Shown here: positions 48,801-58,499 of the stretch, piece by piece | How the letters are laid out: the number at the start of each line of letters is the position of its first letter | Position numbering within the stretch: position 1 is the stretch's first letter | NCBI GenBank assembly: GCA_905250075.1 | Contig: CAJNOP010000307.1 | Coordinates: 1-64,000 of the forward strand | Direction: 5' to 3' | DNA: 64,000 nucleotides | From: Rotaria sp. Silwood1 | Taxonomy: Eukaryota; Rotifera; Eurotatoria; Philodinida; Philodinidae | The notes under the pieces: model-generated | What the model saw: only the letters and a program-made list of their open reading frames with translations | Told to the model about the DNA's origin: nothing | Database searches by the model: none | Program-made: the position numbers and the translations under genes

Positions 48801-49504
48801 TTGATAACCTAAATAGAAACAAAATTTTATTCATTTTTGTTTTTTTAAATAGAATATTTTTCAGAAAATTTTTAACCTTCAATTGTTTTACATGGTCGTA
48901 CATTAGCAAATAGATTAAATTGTTTACGTAGAGCAAGATTAAGAGACTGATGTCCTTTGCCAACAGCTAGAAAAAAATTAATTTTATAATATTTTGTCTT
49001 TAAGAATTTTTTTGCTTTTCTTTTTACGTGTTGCTAATGGTCCTTTAAGACCAATTCGATTTTTTGTTACTGATTCAATAGCTCGAAGAGGAATACGAAA
49101 TTTTCCATCAGCCTAAACAAAAGAATAAAAAAATTTGAAAATAAAATCTATAAACAAATTATATCTTACTGATTTAACAGGTGTTACATCGACTGATTCC
49201 CAATTTATTGGTACATCTGCAGCATCAAATATTTTTTGAACACTATTTGAAATTTCTGGACCAATACCATCACCTGAAATGAAAAAAAACAGAAATTCTA
49301 TTTTCAATATTAAATAATAAATTTATTTTTACCTGGTATAAGTGTTACTGTTCGTGGAGAATCGATTGAATTCGTTGTACTACTACTATTATTAGTGTTT
49401 GTTTCATTGAGAAGATGTAAAGAAGTGACAAAAGTACGTCGATAATAAATTGATGATGTTGAACGACATGTTGTAGCAAAATGACGCAATAAAGCAAATG
49501 ACAT
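45892..49504 (-). CDS. idh3a: Isocitrate dehydrogenase [NAD] catalytic subunit alpha, mitochondrial
   Basis: Catalyses NAD-dependent oxidative decarboxylation of isocitrate to 2-oxoglutarate in the TCA cycle, in the mitochondrial matrix. Eight exons on the minus strand: ~49333-49504, ~49169-49275, ~49030-49115, ~48876-48968, ~48592-48810, ~48430-48535, ~48067-48371 and 45892-~45976. The N-terminus is an Arg/Ser-rich targeting peptide ([20 protein letters not shown]). The enzyme part begins VTLIPG joined to GDGIGPEIS and includes [101 protein letters not shown] and the end [20 protein letters not shown]. Substrate and metal ligands are retained. The last intron (~2.1 kb) is very large for this genome and holds a poly-C MITE. 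Confidence 0.95.
47422..47537. mobile_element. Short hAT-like MITE with poly-C core
   Basis: Inverted ends CAGTGTTTTATCCAGA and, reverse-complemented, CAGTGTTTTATTCAGGA. The flanking octamers TGTACATG and TGTATATA match at 6 of 8 positions, suggesting a decayed 8-bp target duplication. The interior holds a run of about 19 C followed by CCCC-rich sequence, the only such tract in the window. It lies inside the last intron of idh3a. Confidence 0.65.
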
Positions 49505-49910
49505 ACTATTGTTTTTTGCCAATGACACACACACACACAAACGCACAAGTCTAAAATATAGAATTATAAGTAAATATTAAATTCGAAATATAAATAATTG
49601 TATAGAAAAACAATAATAACAACTTAGTGACATTATTTATATTTATTAAGATTGTAACGGTAGGTAAAGAACGAATCAAGAATCAAGAAGTTAGATGTCT
49701 GTAGTCATTGTAAAGAGTATTTCTGACATGATTATACTGTCGTTAGTATAACACACACATGATATGAAAGATTTTTAATCAATTTGAATCATACGGATTT
49801 TATTAGAACTATATTTATAATTGAGATTATTTCAAAATATGATGATCATGATTAAAATTAAGAATTTTTTTCCATATTGAATAATTTATATCAAGAAAAA
49901 TATCGGTATA
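49505..49910. other. Upstream region of idh3a
   Basis: About 400 bp with an ACAC repeat at 49527-49540 just before the start codon; otherwise AT-rich. Promoter elements not recognised. Confidence 0.4.
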
Positions 49911-49918
49911 CTATTTAT

Positions 49919-50306
49919 CAGAGGTCCAAACAGGCCACGTTTTTTAGGCCTGCACGGCCTGTCAAGTTTTTCAAGCGAGTACAATAATGATGACACACTA
50001 GAAACCAGAGGTTCAAACAGGGCACTAGGGCTATTGCTCAACCTGATCCTGGCCTGCCTGTCATGGGCATCACCGATGGTTTTCAGACTAGTGCAAGTCA
50101 GAGGTCCAAGCAATTTTTGGCCTGTCCCTTGCACTAGTCTGAAAACCATGGGTGATGCCTATGGCAGGTGGGTCAGGATCAGGTTGAGCAATAGCCCTAG
50201 TGCCCTGTTTGGACCTCTAGTTTCTAGTCTGTCATCATTATTGTACTCGCTCGAAAAGCTTGACAGGTCCTGCAGGCCTAAAAAGGGTAGCCTGTTTGGA
50301 CCTCTG
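49919..50306. mobile_element. hAT-type foldback MITE with perfect 8-bp target duplication
   Basis: A 388-bp element with ends CAGAGGTCCAAACAGGC and, at the right end, its reverse complement (GCCTGTTTGGACCTCTG). It is flanked on both sides by CTATTTAT (49911-49918 and 50307-50314). Nearly the whole element is one inverted repeat of about 185 bp per arm (blocks CTAGTGCCCT, CATGGGCATCACC, TCAGACTAGTGCAA in both arms). GGTCCAA terminal-like motifs also recur inside. GC-rich relative to surroundings. Open frames here are by-products. Confidence 0.92.
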
Positions 50307-50314
50307 CTATTTAT

Positions 50315-51147
50315 GATTATAAATTTTTTTTTTTATTTGCCACTCAGATAAATATTTCCTATTAATATATCGAACTCATATTAGTTTTTTTTCATCTTTG
50401 TTATTTAAATATATTTTTTTAAGCATCGATATTATATATAGAGCAACACCCATAAAGTAATCAAGTATATATTAGATTATATACGTAAAGAGTTTGAATA
50501 AAACTAGTTCAGTTTTTGATAAAATGATATAAAATACTGTAGTATTTTAGTCAATGTTCATATTACTTTATAATAATTTCTCTCAGTTGCAAGACTTAGT
50601 TTTATTTAATTGAACAGATAATAAATGTATATACTATCGTAAATGAAAAAAAAGTGAAAGGCATGCAAATCTAAACAGAATATCAATTCAATGTTTAAAT
50701 CTAACTAAAGATGAAGAATGTCTAAAAATTTTTAAAATAATTTTATAATTCTTCATTTTTGTATTTAACAAAATTAAAACCTTTTCAGCTTTGATAGACT
50801 ATTGAACTTACTTGTACATATTAAATAATTATAATATTTTAGGTATATAACTTTTTTTTATGAATGAGAATTTGTAATAATTCTATCATATATTACTTTA
50901 TCAAATTTCGAATAACTTCAATTGATTAATTTTCATAGATTAAAATTTATCAGAATGCAATCATCACCATAATAAATATTTATTTTATTGTTGATAGATA
51001 TGTCAAAATTCATTCAAATTTTATTTATCAGAAAAAAAAACAGTTAAAGAATCGTAAGCACAATATATATAATCTTTAAAACTCTATTCAAACAAGACAA
51101 TTGCATTGATTGATCTAGATCATTGAAATAGTAATATACAGTTCAGT
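50315..51147. other. AT-rich spacer between two hAT-type MITEs
   Basis: Very AT-rich; nothing recognised. Confidence 0.5.
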
Positions 51148-51155
51148 ATCACAAA

Positions 51156-51642
51156 TAGACCCCGTCGGGTAGGACCCGGATCCGGACCCTACCCGGACCC
51201 GCACGGGTCCGGGTCCGGGTCCAAAAATTTTACTTTGGCCGGGTCCGGGTCCAAAAATTTTATTTTGACCGGGTCCGGGTCCGGGTCCGGGTCTGAAAAT
51301 TTTGCTTTAACCGGGTCCAGGTCTGAAGAAAACTTTGATCCATACAATTTATTTTGAATTTTTTTAAAGTTTTGTTCGTTTTATACAAAGAAGAGATCAA
51401 ATGTATTTAGAAAACAGATAAAAAACAACAAAACCCTTCTTGACTATACTATCTAAACTGACTTGTCATTGTGTTTGGATCCAAAAAATTTAAGCGACCG
51501 GGTCCGGGTCCGGGTCCAGCAACCTGTAAACGGGTCCGGGTTCGGATCCGGGTAGAAAAATTTTAAATGATCGGGTCCGGGTTCGGGTTCAAAATCCTGG
51601 GCCAGGGTCCGGGTCCAAAAATTCTGGACCCGACGGGCTCTA
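51156..51642. mobile_element. hAT-type MITE filled with CCGGGT tandem repeats
   Basis: 487 bp with ends TAGACCCCGTCGGGT and, reverse-complemented, TAGAGCCCGTCGGGT. It is flanked by perfect 8-bp duplications ATCACAAA (51148-51155 and 51643-51650). Both subterminal regions are made of GGGTCCGGGTCC-type hexamer repeats alternating with AAAAATTTT blocks; the centre (~51310-51470) is AT-rich and unique. The minus-strand frame across the repeats (51453-51647) is a by-product. No transposase. Confidence 0.92.
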
Positions 51643-51650
51643 ATCACAAA

Positions 51651-52339
51651 TCAAATCATATCAACAAATAGGAGTCTATTGCCGTCGTTAGCTGTTTTCT
51701 ACTAATGTGTTTGGCTTGAAATATGAAATGTATGTATCAAAAGAATAATAAACTTGTGTGTACCAAAAAAAAATTGTATATGCAGAATAAAAATTGAATC
51801 TAGTTGAGTTATTATAGAATAAGTTTCACATTCTATTTAAATTGCAACAAAAAGAATATATATATTAAGAGAACCTTCATTAGAAATTGAAGGATAACTC
51901 CAATAAAAAAAAGCATTCGTTAAAATTTGATTTTTTATGTTCATTCGAAAGGTCATCATCTAAATTTAGCAGACACAAACGTTTAGTTCATTTGGATGTT
52001 TCATAGTCAAGGCAACTTTAATCTAGATTTTGATACTATGCATCTTACTATCAAGAAAATAGTAATTAATTGTTTCATAGTCGTCGACTAGGTAAATACT
52101 TTTTACATGTCATAGAATTTTATTATAGAATATACCAAAACCTAGAGCATCAATATATGACAAAAAAAGAGCTATATTGAAATGTTAGATTTAAAAAAAA
52201 AATCATTCGAAATAAAAGAAGTTAGTATAAAAAAAGCATTAAAATCGATAAAAGATATGAATAAATCAATTTTGTTTTGATAACTTAAAAACTAGCTAGT
52301 TAATATGTAGATGATTAATATCTTTCTTTAGCATCTTGT
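51651..52339. other. AT-rich spacer
   Basis: About 690 bp with no recognised gene or repeat. Confidence 0.5.
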
Positions 52340-52930
52340 TTATTTTTTAGCAACTGGACAAAAATGATGTATAGCAAAAGACAATGGATCATATGGATGA
52401 CTTGAATCCTTTTCATATCATGCATAAGAAAAGAAAATATGAGGTGTAAACATTTTAAAAACCATCTTTCATTGTTGTCTTTTACTCTTGTTACATAGAT
52501 TTAACTTATTTCGTTATAAAATATGGACCTGTCTATTGATTAATTGTTCCATTTTCATATAGAGCTCAATTCGATTCTAATTCCACAATTAATTGTTTTG
52601 TTAATTCATGACTAAGGACAGCACAATAAAATTTCATTACAAATGAAATATTCACTTTCATAAGAAACAAATGCTTGTACTTCATGTAAAAGTGATTCAA
52701 TACTTTTTAATGGTTCAAAATCCAAATCTATATAAATGCCACCATATTGATAAAGAATTTCATAACGTAATATGTCTGATGCTTGTCATAAACTTCAAAC
52801 TAAATTTTGAAAACGTTTTTGATTATATAATGATAGATTTCGATTAGCTATTGTTTCATGTGTCCATATGAGTATTTCCAAATTTGGATGAAAGCTTTTC
52901 CATAATATAATGTACTGTTAAGTAGCATTT
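52340..52930 (-). pseudogene. GT32-like glycosyltransferase pseudogene
   Basis: The minus strand encodes a recognisable glycosyltransferase sugar-binding region (OCH1/GT32 type). LWKSFHPNLEILIWTHETIA is followed by QASDILRYEILYQYGGIYID and LDFEPLKSIESLLHEVQAF, with the DxD metal-binding motif (IDLDF) intact. At least two TGA stops lie between these blocks (the sequence around NLV-stop-SL-stop-QASD), and more stops follow NEILLCCP. A C-terminal piece (SSHPYDPLSFAIHHFCPVAK) remains near 52345-52420. A possible N-terminal or membrane portion is at 53040-53230. The gene is decayed, with A/T-ending codons like native genes. Confidence 0.8.
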
Positions 52931-55150
52931 GGTATAGAGCTATTATTGAACCAAATGAAATGAAAACATACGTGAAATAATAATTGATGTAATCAAATAA
53001 CGTTGGCTAAGTGATTTGATGTTATATTACTTTTCAGTTTTCACTAAAATGGTTTTAGACATAAATACATTAAATAATTCTGATTTATTAAGTTTGCTTC
53101 CATTTCTTTACCAACTAGATTACCAAAATAGAATAGACAAAAACTTGTTGGTAAAGCATAAATTAAATAAAGAAATATAATATCTAATAGTTCTCTATCT
53201 AAATGGGCATCTTCAATTCAACAACACGTTGCCAAGTACAAGCATATGATTCAAAACAGCCTAAAGCAACATGGTAATACAATTGGCATTAATCATATGA
53301 TCTAGGCTAATTAATTGATTATAAGTAAGCTTTGAAAACGGTACCCATTCCGATAAAAAACCTCCTATTTTTAAAGTTCGATTTGATCTGCTTAGTCACT
53401 GTCAAATGGGCTGGACCGATGTCTATTCTGAAAACAACCTGGTCAGATATTGCACATCACAATATAAATATTCTCAACAGTTTTTTAAGATTCCCTCGAA
53501 TAATGGCCTTATAACAATTTAATAAAAAATACTGAAGAACAATAACTTTATAAATGGAATGAATATCGATAGTTAATAATAAAGTAGATTTTGTTTACAT
53601 TTTAGTGTTACATACCAGCTGAAAATTGCAGATATAAAAGTTTTATCAAATGAGCAGAGTCTCAGTTTAATATAGAGCCTCTGATCATTACTGAATGCTA
53701 CTGATAGATTCATTTTAGAATAGACACTAATTATATTAGACAGGAGGAAGATATCGAAGTTTTCTTTTCAATTTACTGAAGTACATCCGAGTGAATATTC
53801 AAGTAATATATTCAACTAGTTTGATTTGGTGATAAATATTTTCGGATAGGTTGAAAATTCAATAATACGGCCATAACTCTTAACAGATTAGTCATGCGCA
53901 TTGATTATTTTCAGCTTTTCTTATTTCAATAGATTCTATTAGATTAGACATGAAAGAATAAAAACGAAGCTGGATACATCGGACGTTTTCCTTGTAAGTT
54001 ATACCCAACAAGTTGGTTTGATGATCATTTTTGCATGCAAAAATCTTTCGAGAAAAAAAAAAGAAAAATTGAGATACACTGTGTTCGTTTACTGTCGATA
54101 CACGTTAGTTATGTGTCACTGGATATGCTTCATTATACAATGCAGGCATTAGGCACAAGACAGTATATGTAATACTATTGCTTAACGACAATTTTGTGGC
54201 AACCAAACTTTCCAACGTTCATCTGTCAACAACATGTTGTTTCATGAACAATATTATTCGAACTCATTAATCACTCTCATGAGCATCCAAAACAAAATAG
54301 TGCGACAACTGATTTCACATAATTTTTCATCGTTTCAGACACAAGTATATTTACACAATCAAGTCTATTCCATGAATATCGATGACCATTCGGATGAACA
54401 GCAACTACTTAACAATCGACCTCAACAAATATAAATAGTATGTTAAATACATGATTCTCACGTAAATGAACATAATTGTCGCATACCATTCACAGAAAAA
54501 TATGTTTAGCTCAAGGTGTATTAGGAATACCATTCCATAAAATTCACGTCGGTATGCTGAAACTCGGTATGCGTTTCCATCATCAATCAATAAATTCAAA
54601 CAAAATATCAATGAAAAATTAATTATCCATAACACCCTAAATGATTACACAAACAACTAAAATCTTCATACTTCAGCCGGTTATTGATTAAAAGATAAAC
54701 ATGATTTGTTACAACTCGCCAAGTATTGTGAAGCATTTACAATGCTACTCAACGACGAGTAGTGTCCAAGAATCATGGAATCACTTGAACATGAGAAATT
54801 CGTTCAAATCATTTATGATTACAGTGCTTCACTATCCTTCGAAATGTACATCCCGATGTGATTAGTGCATCTTGCATTCTCAACAAAGATAAACAACCAA
54901 AATCCATTATGCATTTAGATATTAAAAGTGTCAAAGGTTTTGATGATTTAATCAGTGACAAATCTATAAGGAGATTCTTGACGCTGATGAAAGTCTTGAT
55001 ATGCACTACATGTTTTCAACTCAGACACTTCAGACACACGTGAAAGCCTTTTTCAACTTTGTAATACATGTAAATTAAGTATTTAAGGCATTAAACAATA
55101 TAAAGAGGATTAGTTTAATTAACAAAGTTGTATAAGGTGTCATGGCCTTC
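52931..55150. other. Gene-poor stretch
   Basis: Apart from the possible upstream part of the GT32 pseudogene (to ~53230), no gene is recognised. A plus frame at 54234-54434 has a plausible polar C-terminus (NIDDHSDEQQLLNNRPQQI) but no start context or homology I recognise. Confidence 0.4.
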
Positions 55151-55162
55151 ACGAATCAAAGG

Positions 55163-55217
55163 ATATGGGTATGTGGACATGAATGATGATGTTGGTTTTC
55201 TATTCTACACCCACATT
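55163..55217. repeat. Weak telomere-like palindrome
   Basis: A G-rich tract (GATATGGGTATGTGG) is followed after about 30 nt by ACACCCACATTCAG. Same G-then-C layout, diverged. Confidence 0.5.
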
Positions 55218-55462
55218 CAGTCTTATCTTTTGACTACACATGTGTTAGCCAGTAAAGAGTTGCATTAGACACATATGTTAATGTTTTTCTTAATAAAATG
55301 AAGAACGATCAACGGAGTTTATTGATTTTTCTAGAAAATTCAAAATACTCAGCTGCACCCCATGGTAAACTTACTGAGTTCTTCACTGTGTACTTTTTTT
55401 TGCAAAGATGACTTTTAGTTCTAGGCGTTAATACGGAAAAGATAGAGACAGTTATTGATCTT

Positions 55463-57003
55463 TCAATTAGCAAAACTATTTTGATGAATAGTCTTCGCAC
55501 AGGAGCTTTTGTTAATAGTGAACATTTGGATGCGATGGTTATCAACGTCAACTACATAAAGGTTTCCTTGTCGGTCAAATGTCAAATCCTCCGGAAATGA
55601 TAATTGATCTATTTCACTGCCCCAGCCTCGTCCACCGACAATAACACTGCCCGACTTTGAGTCTTTGAGCCAACGCATGACGCGATGATTATCAGTATCC
55701 AAAACATAGACGGTACCGATCTGATCAACGACAACTGAACTGGGATAAATAATTCAATATCTACGTATTTCTCTTTGTTCATTAAACTAATGTGATCCTA
55801 CGGTAGCCTGATGATTAACATTATTGTTGAATATTTCATTCCATTCAACTGATTAGCACCATCCCCCTCCCCATTACCACCAGCCACAACTATACCTTTT
55901 TTGGCACCGACTGACCATTTCATTACACGAGCACTTTGGAAATCAGCCACAAAAACGGATTGATCTTGATCAACAAATATATGGACAGGTTCCAAGAGTT
56001 CATCATCCTCAGATGCTTCACTGTTTTTACCAGCAACTACATCATTACTAGGCCATTTGATTACACGCTTTCTCTCACCGTCAGAAACATACAGAGATTC
56101 TTCATTGTCCATTGCCAGTCCCAAACATGAAATATTTTTAATAATTGTTTCCCCTTGTTCGTCATTTTTAAACCATCGCTGAACTCGGAAGTTACCACGA
56201 TCACAAATGTACATTGTTCCATTCTTGTTAACGACAACTTTTGACACACGATATAACTGGTTGTTCTGATTACCTTCTCCATTACCACCAGCCACTACAC
56301 TTCCGACAGATGCTCCAGGCATCCATTTGACTACTCGATCGTTCCATGTATCCGCTATATAAACGGCAGCATCGTTATCCATAAATAATCCAAGAGGAGA
56401 GTTGAGTTGATTCAATTCGAAGCCCGCTCCATTTCCTCCAGCTACAGTGATTCCATTTAGATTCCATGTGGCATTTGTACAAATGCCATCGCCTGATACT
56501 ACTGATGGTAGAGCTGGAAAGTGAAAAGACAAACATAATAAAGTTTTGATTTTTACTTCTCACTTGTTGTCGCTGGTAGTATTGGTGGACACATAATTTG
56601 AAGTGCCTTATTCGTTGGATAACATAGTGGAGCACTTTGACATCGCGGATGATTCACACATAGATAACCAGGCCGATAGCATGTTCGGTTATTGTTGGCA
56701 CATGAGACCAATTCAGAACATTTAATATGAAGGAAAGCACATATGCTACTATTGCGAGTATTCATCAGAGGAAGGCAACCACACTCCATGTTCGATGAAC
56801 ATCGATCGTATTGAGTGCCTCCTTGACACGCGTCACTTTTGACTTGATCTGATAAACGAAGCAACAATGAACAGATGAAAACCTGACGAATAGAAAACAT
56901 ACCTGAAAGGCTAAAAATAGTCACCAGATTATATAATTTTATGAGCATGAGAGAATTCTACTTACCTAACTATGATCAGCAACAACATATTAGTTAGCCA
57001 CAT
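55463..57003 (-). CDS. Secreted cysteine-rich NHL-repeat protein with 8-nt microexon
   Basis: Exons on the minus strand: 56966-57003, 56903-56910 (8 nt), 56564-56848, ~55822-56513 and 55463-55739. Joined in frame they begin MWLTNMLLLIIVSLSDQVKS, a signal peptide. A cysteine-rich region follows (ACQGGTQYDRCSSNMECGCL; about 14 Cys to residue ~110), then five to six NHL repeats forming a beta-propeller (LGLFMDNDAAVYIADTWNDR; KVVVNKNGTMYICDRGNFRV; LTFDRQGNLYVVDVDNHRIQ), separated by VAGGNGEG-type turns. NHL propellers bind proteins or other ligands; this secreted form is common in bdelloids and its partner is unknown. The last intron is the least certain (donor GTTAAT). The alternative start ATG at 56948 lies in intron 1. 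Codon use is mixed, unlike the conserved genes. Confidence 0.85.
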
Positions 57004-57599
57004 CGTTTTATTAACTTCTCTATCTATGTTTTGTCTTCGTTTTACATGCCTCACTCAATCATAGATTCATATATGATGGGATCACAACCATCTGCCATAA
57101 ATTCAGATAAAAGAGTATATCATCATCGCCACGTATTATTAATTCGCTTAAAGTCGTTTTTCCTTTTCAGGTCTAGTTTATTAAAGAGCAATTTTGAATA
57201 CAATAATAAGAGTCAATGTTTCAAATCCTACCTTTTTATGAAACATCAGTGGAAATGCGTGTTAAAGTATACAGCAAGAAAAGTGAATCATCAAGCCTGC
57301 CTCACGGACTATAACAGATATTTGGAAATGTTAATCCAAATTATCAGATCACGAATATTTAGATTCAAGCATTAATGTATGAAAAACTTCATTATTTACA
57401 CTAGTAGTTGAAACACTAGGTAATAATGTACTATTTTAATTTAGATACTGTTACAGACTCTGGCAGGTATTCGAACATATTGATCTTTAGGACGCCTCAC
57501 AAATCTTGACAAATAGATAGAGTTGATAAGGCTTCCTATAAAGTCATCTACCTTGACAGACAGACAGCGTGCACATAGTTCTCAAGCACCAAAGACTAT

Positions 57600-57920
57600 G
57601 ATGGAATGTGAGTGTGGTTCATAGCCTGGGCGTGGACATGAAGAAGTATATCACGCAAACCTACACCGTTATGATTCAGAGGCTACACATCCCACAATCA
57701 ATGTTTCAGAACTAAAAGCATGTCTTTGTCTTCGACAATACGGGATGTCTTTGAAAAATTTGCTCGAAATTCCATCAGTTAAACTGCATACACAAAGAGA
57801 GGTCATGGTCGATGCTGTCATAGGGTATGGGTGTGGATGTACATGCATCTCTGGAGGAAGACTAAGGTGTCTAATGTGGGCTTAGCGCTTCTATCCAGTC
57901 TCGTTCACACGCACATACAC
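57600..57920. repeat. Diverged telomere-like tracts
   Basis: G-rich tracts near 57608-57640 and 57822-57840 (AGGGTATGGGTGTGG), and a C-rich tract near 57905-57920 (TCACACGCACATACACGC). A GGAAGACTAAG sequence in the spacer resembles spacers of other copies. Confidence 0.5.
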
Positions 57921-58230
57921 GCTCATCGTGCGTTTTTTTTCGCATAAAACGAGTTGTTTTTTGACAAGACACGAAGTCAACGTTTTCGGTGTTGAATCGT
58001 TTATTGACTCGAACTTATTTTGTGTGGTGCAAATGCAAAGGAGATGTGGAATTTTCATTTGTTTTCTATTTGGTTCCGAGCCTCAGTTTTACTTCTCTAT
58101 TTCTACACGGCTCTGATCTCTGTACAACCAATCTGCACAATTATTTTGTTTTTCGTTCGATTTCTTTATCTGGTACAACTCGCCATTGGTCTAATGAAAC
58201 TATCGCAGTCGTAATTCTCGATCAAAACTT
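57921..58230. other. Spacer between telomere-like tracts
   Basis: Overlapping open frames in several registers (57928-58214) have no motif; likely non-coding or decayed. Confidence 0.35.
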
Positions 58231-58316
58231 GCGTGCAGATGTGGATGTTGGTGTATTTCTCCTCTTCATGCACACTCACATCCACAGCTGCATCCAACAC
58301 CAACACCCAACACCCT
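58231..58316. repeat. Telomere-like palindrome
   Basis: A G-rich arm (GCAGATGTGGATGTTGGTG), a short pyrimidine-rich spacer, then a C-rich arm (CACACTCACATCCACAG) extended by CCAACACCAACACCC units. Confidence 0.65.
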
Positions 58317-58499
58317 TGTAAAAGATGCTGTGCATTTTGGAAGTTTTCGGCGACGAAAACTAACACCCATTCTTTCGAAACAGACACTGTTTTCTTAATA
58401 GAAAATGCTTTTAAGTTACTTTCGTTGGCTTTTGAGGCTCTTAAGATGATTGTTATTGTTTTAAAAAATTCTCAAGTCAGCTAATTGAGCTTTGTTTCT

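Noticed and set aside
49886..50351. Two similar open frames on opposite strands sharing CRPKKR and SSLLYSLEKLDR
   Set aside because: They are the two arms of a hAT-type palindrome read in opposite directions, not genes.
51453..51647. Frame rich in Pro-Asp-Pro-Asp
   Set aside because: Translation of CCGGGT hexamers within a MITE.
56553..56948. ATG at 56948 as start of the NHL gene
   Set aside because: It lies in intron 1; the spliced start at 57003 gives a proper signal peptide continuing in frame into the cysteine-rich domain.
57031..57375. 114-residue plus frame upstream of the NHL gene
   Set aside because: No good start, no motif, and composition typical of non-coding sequence.
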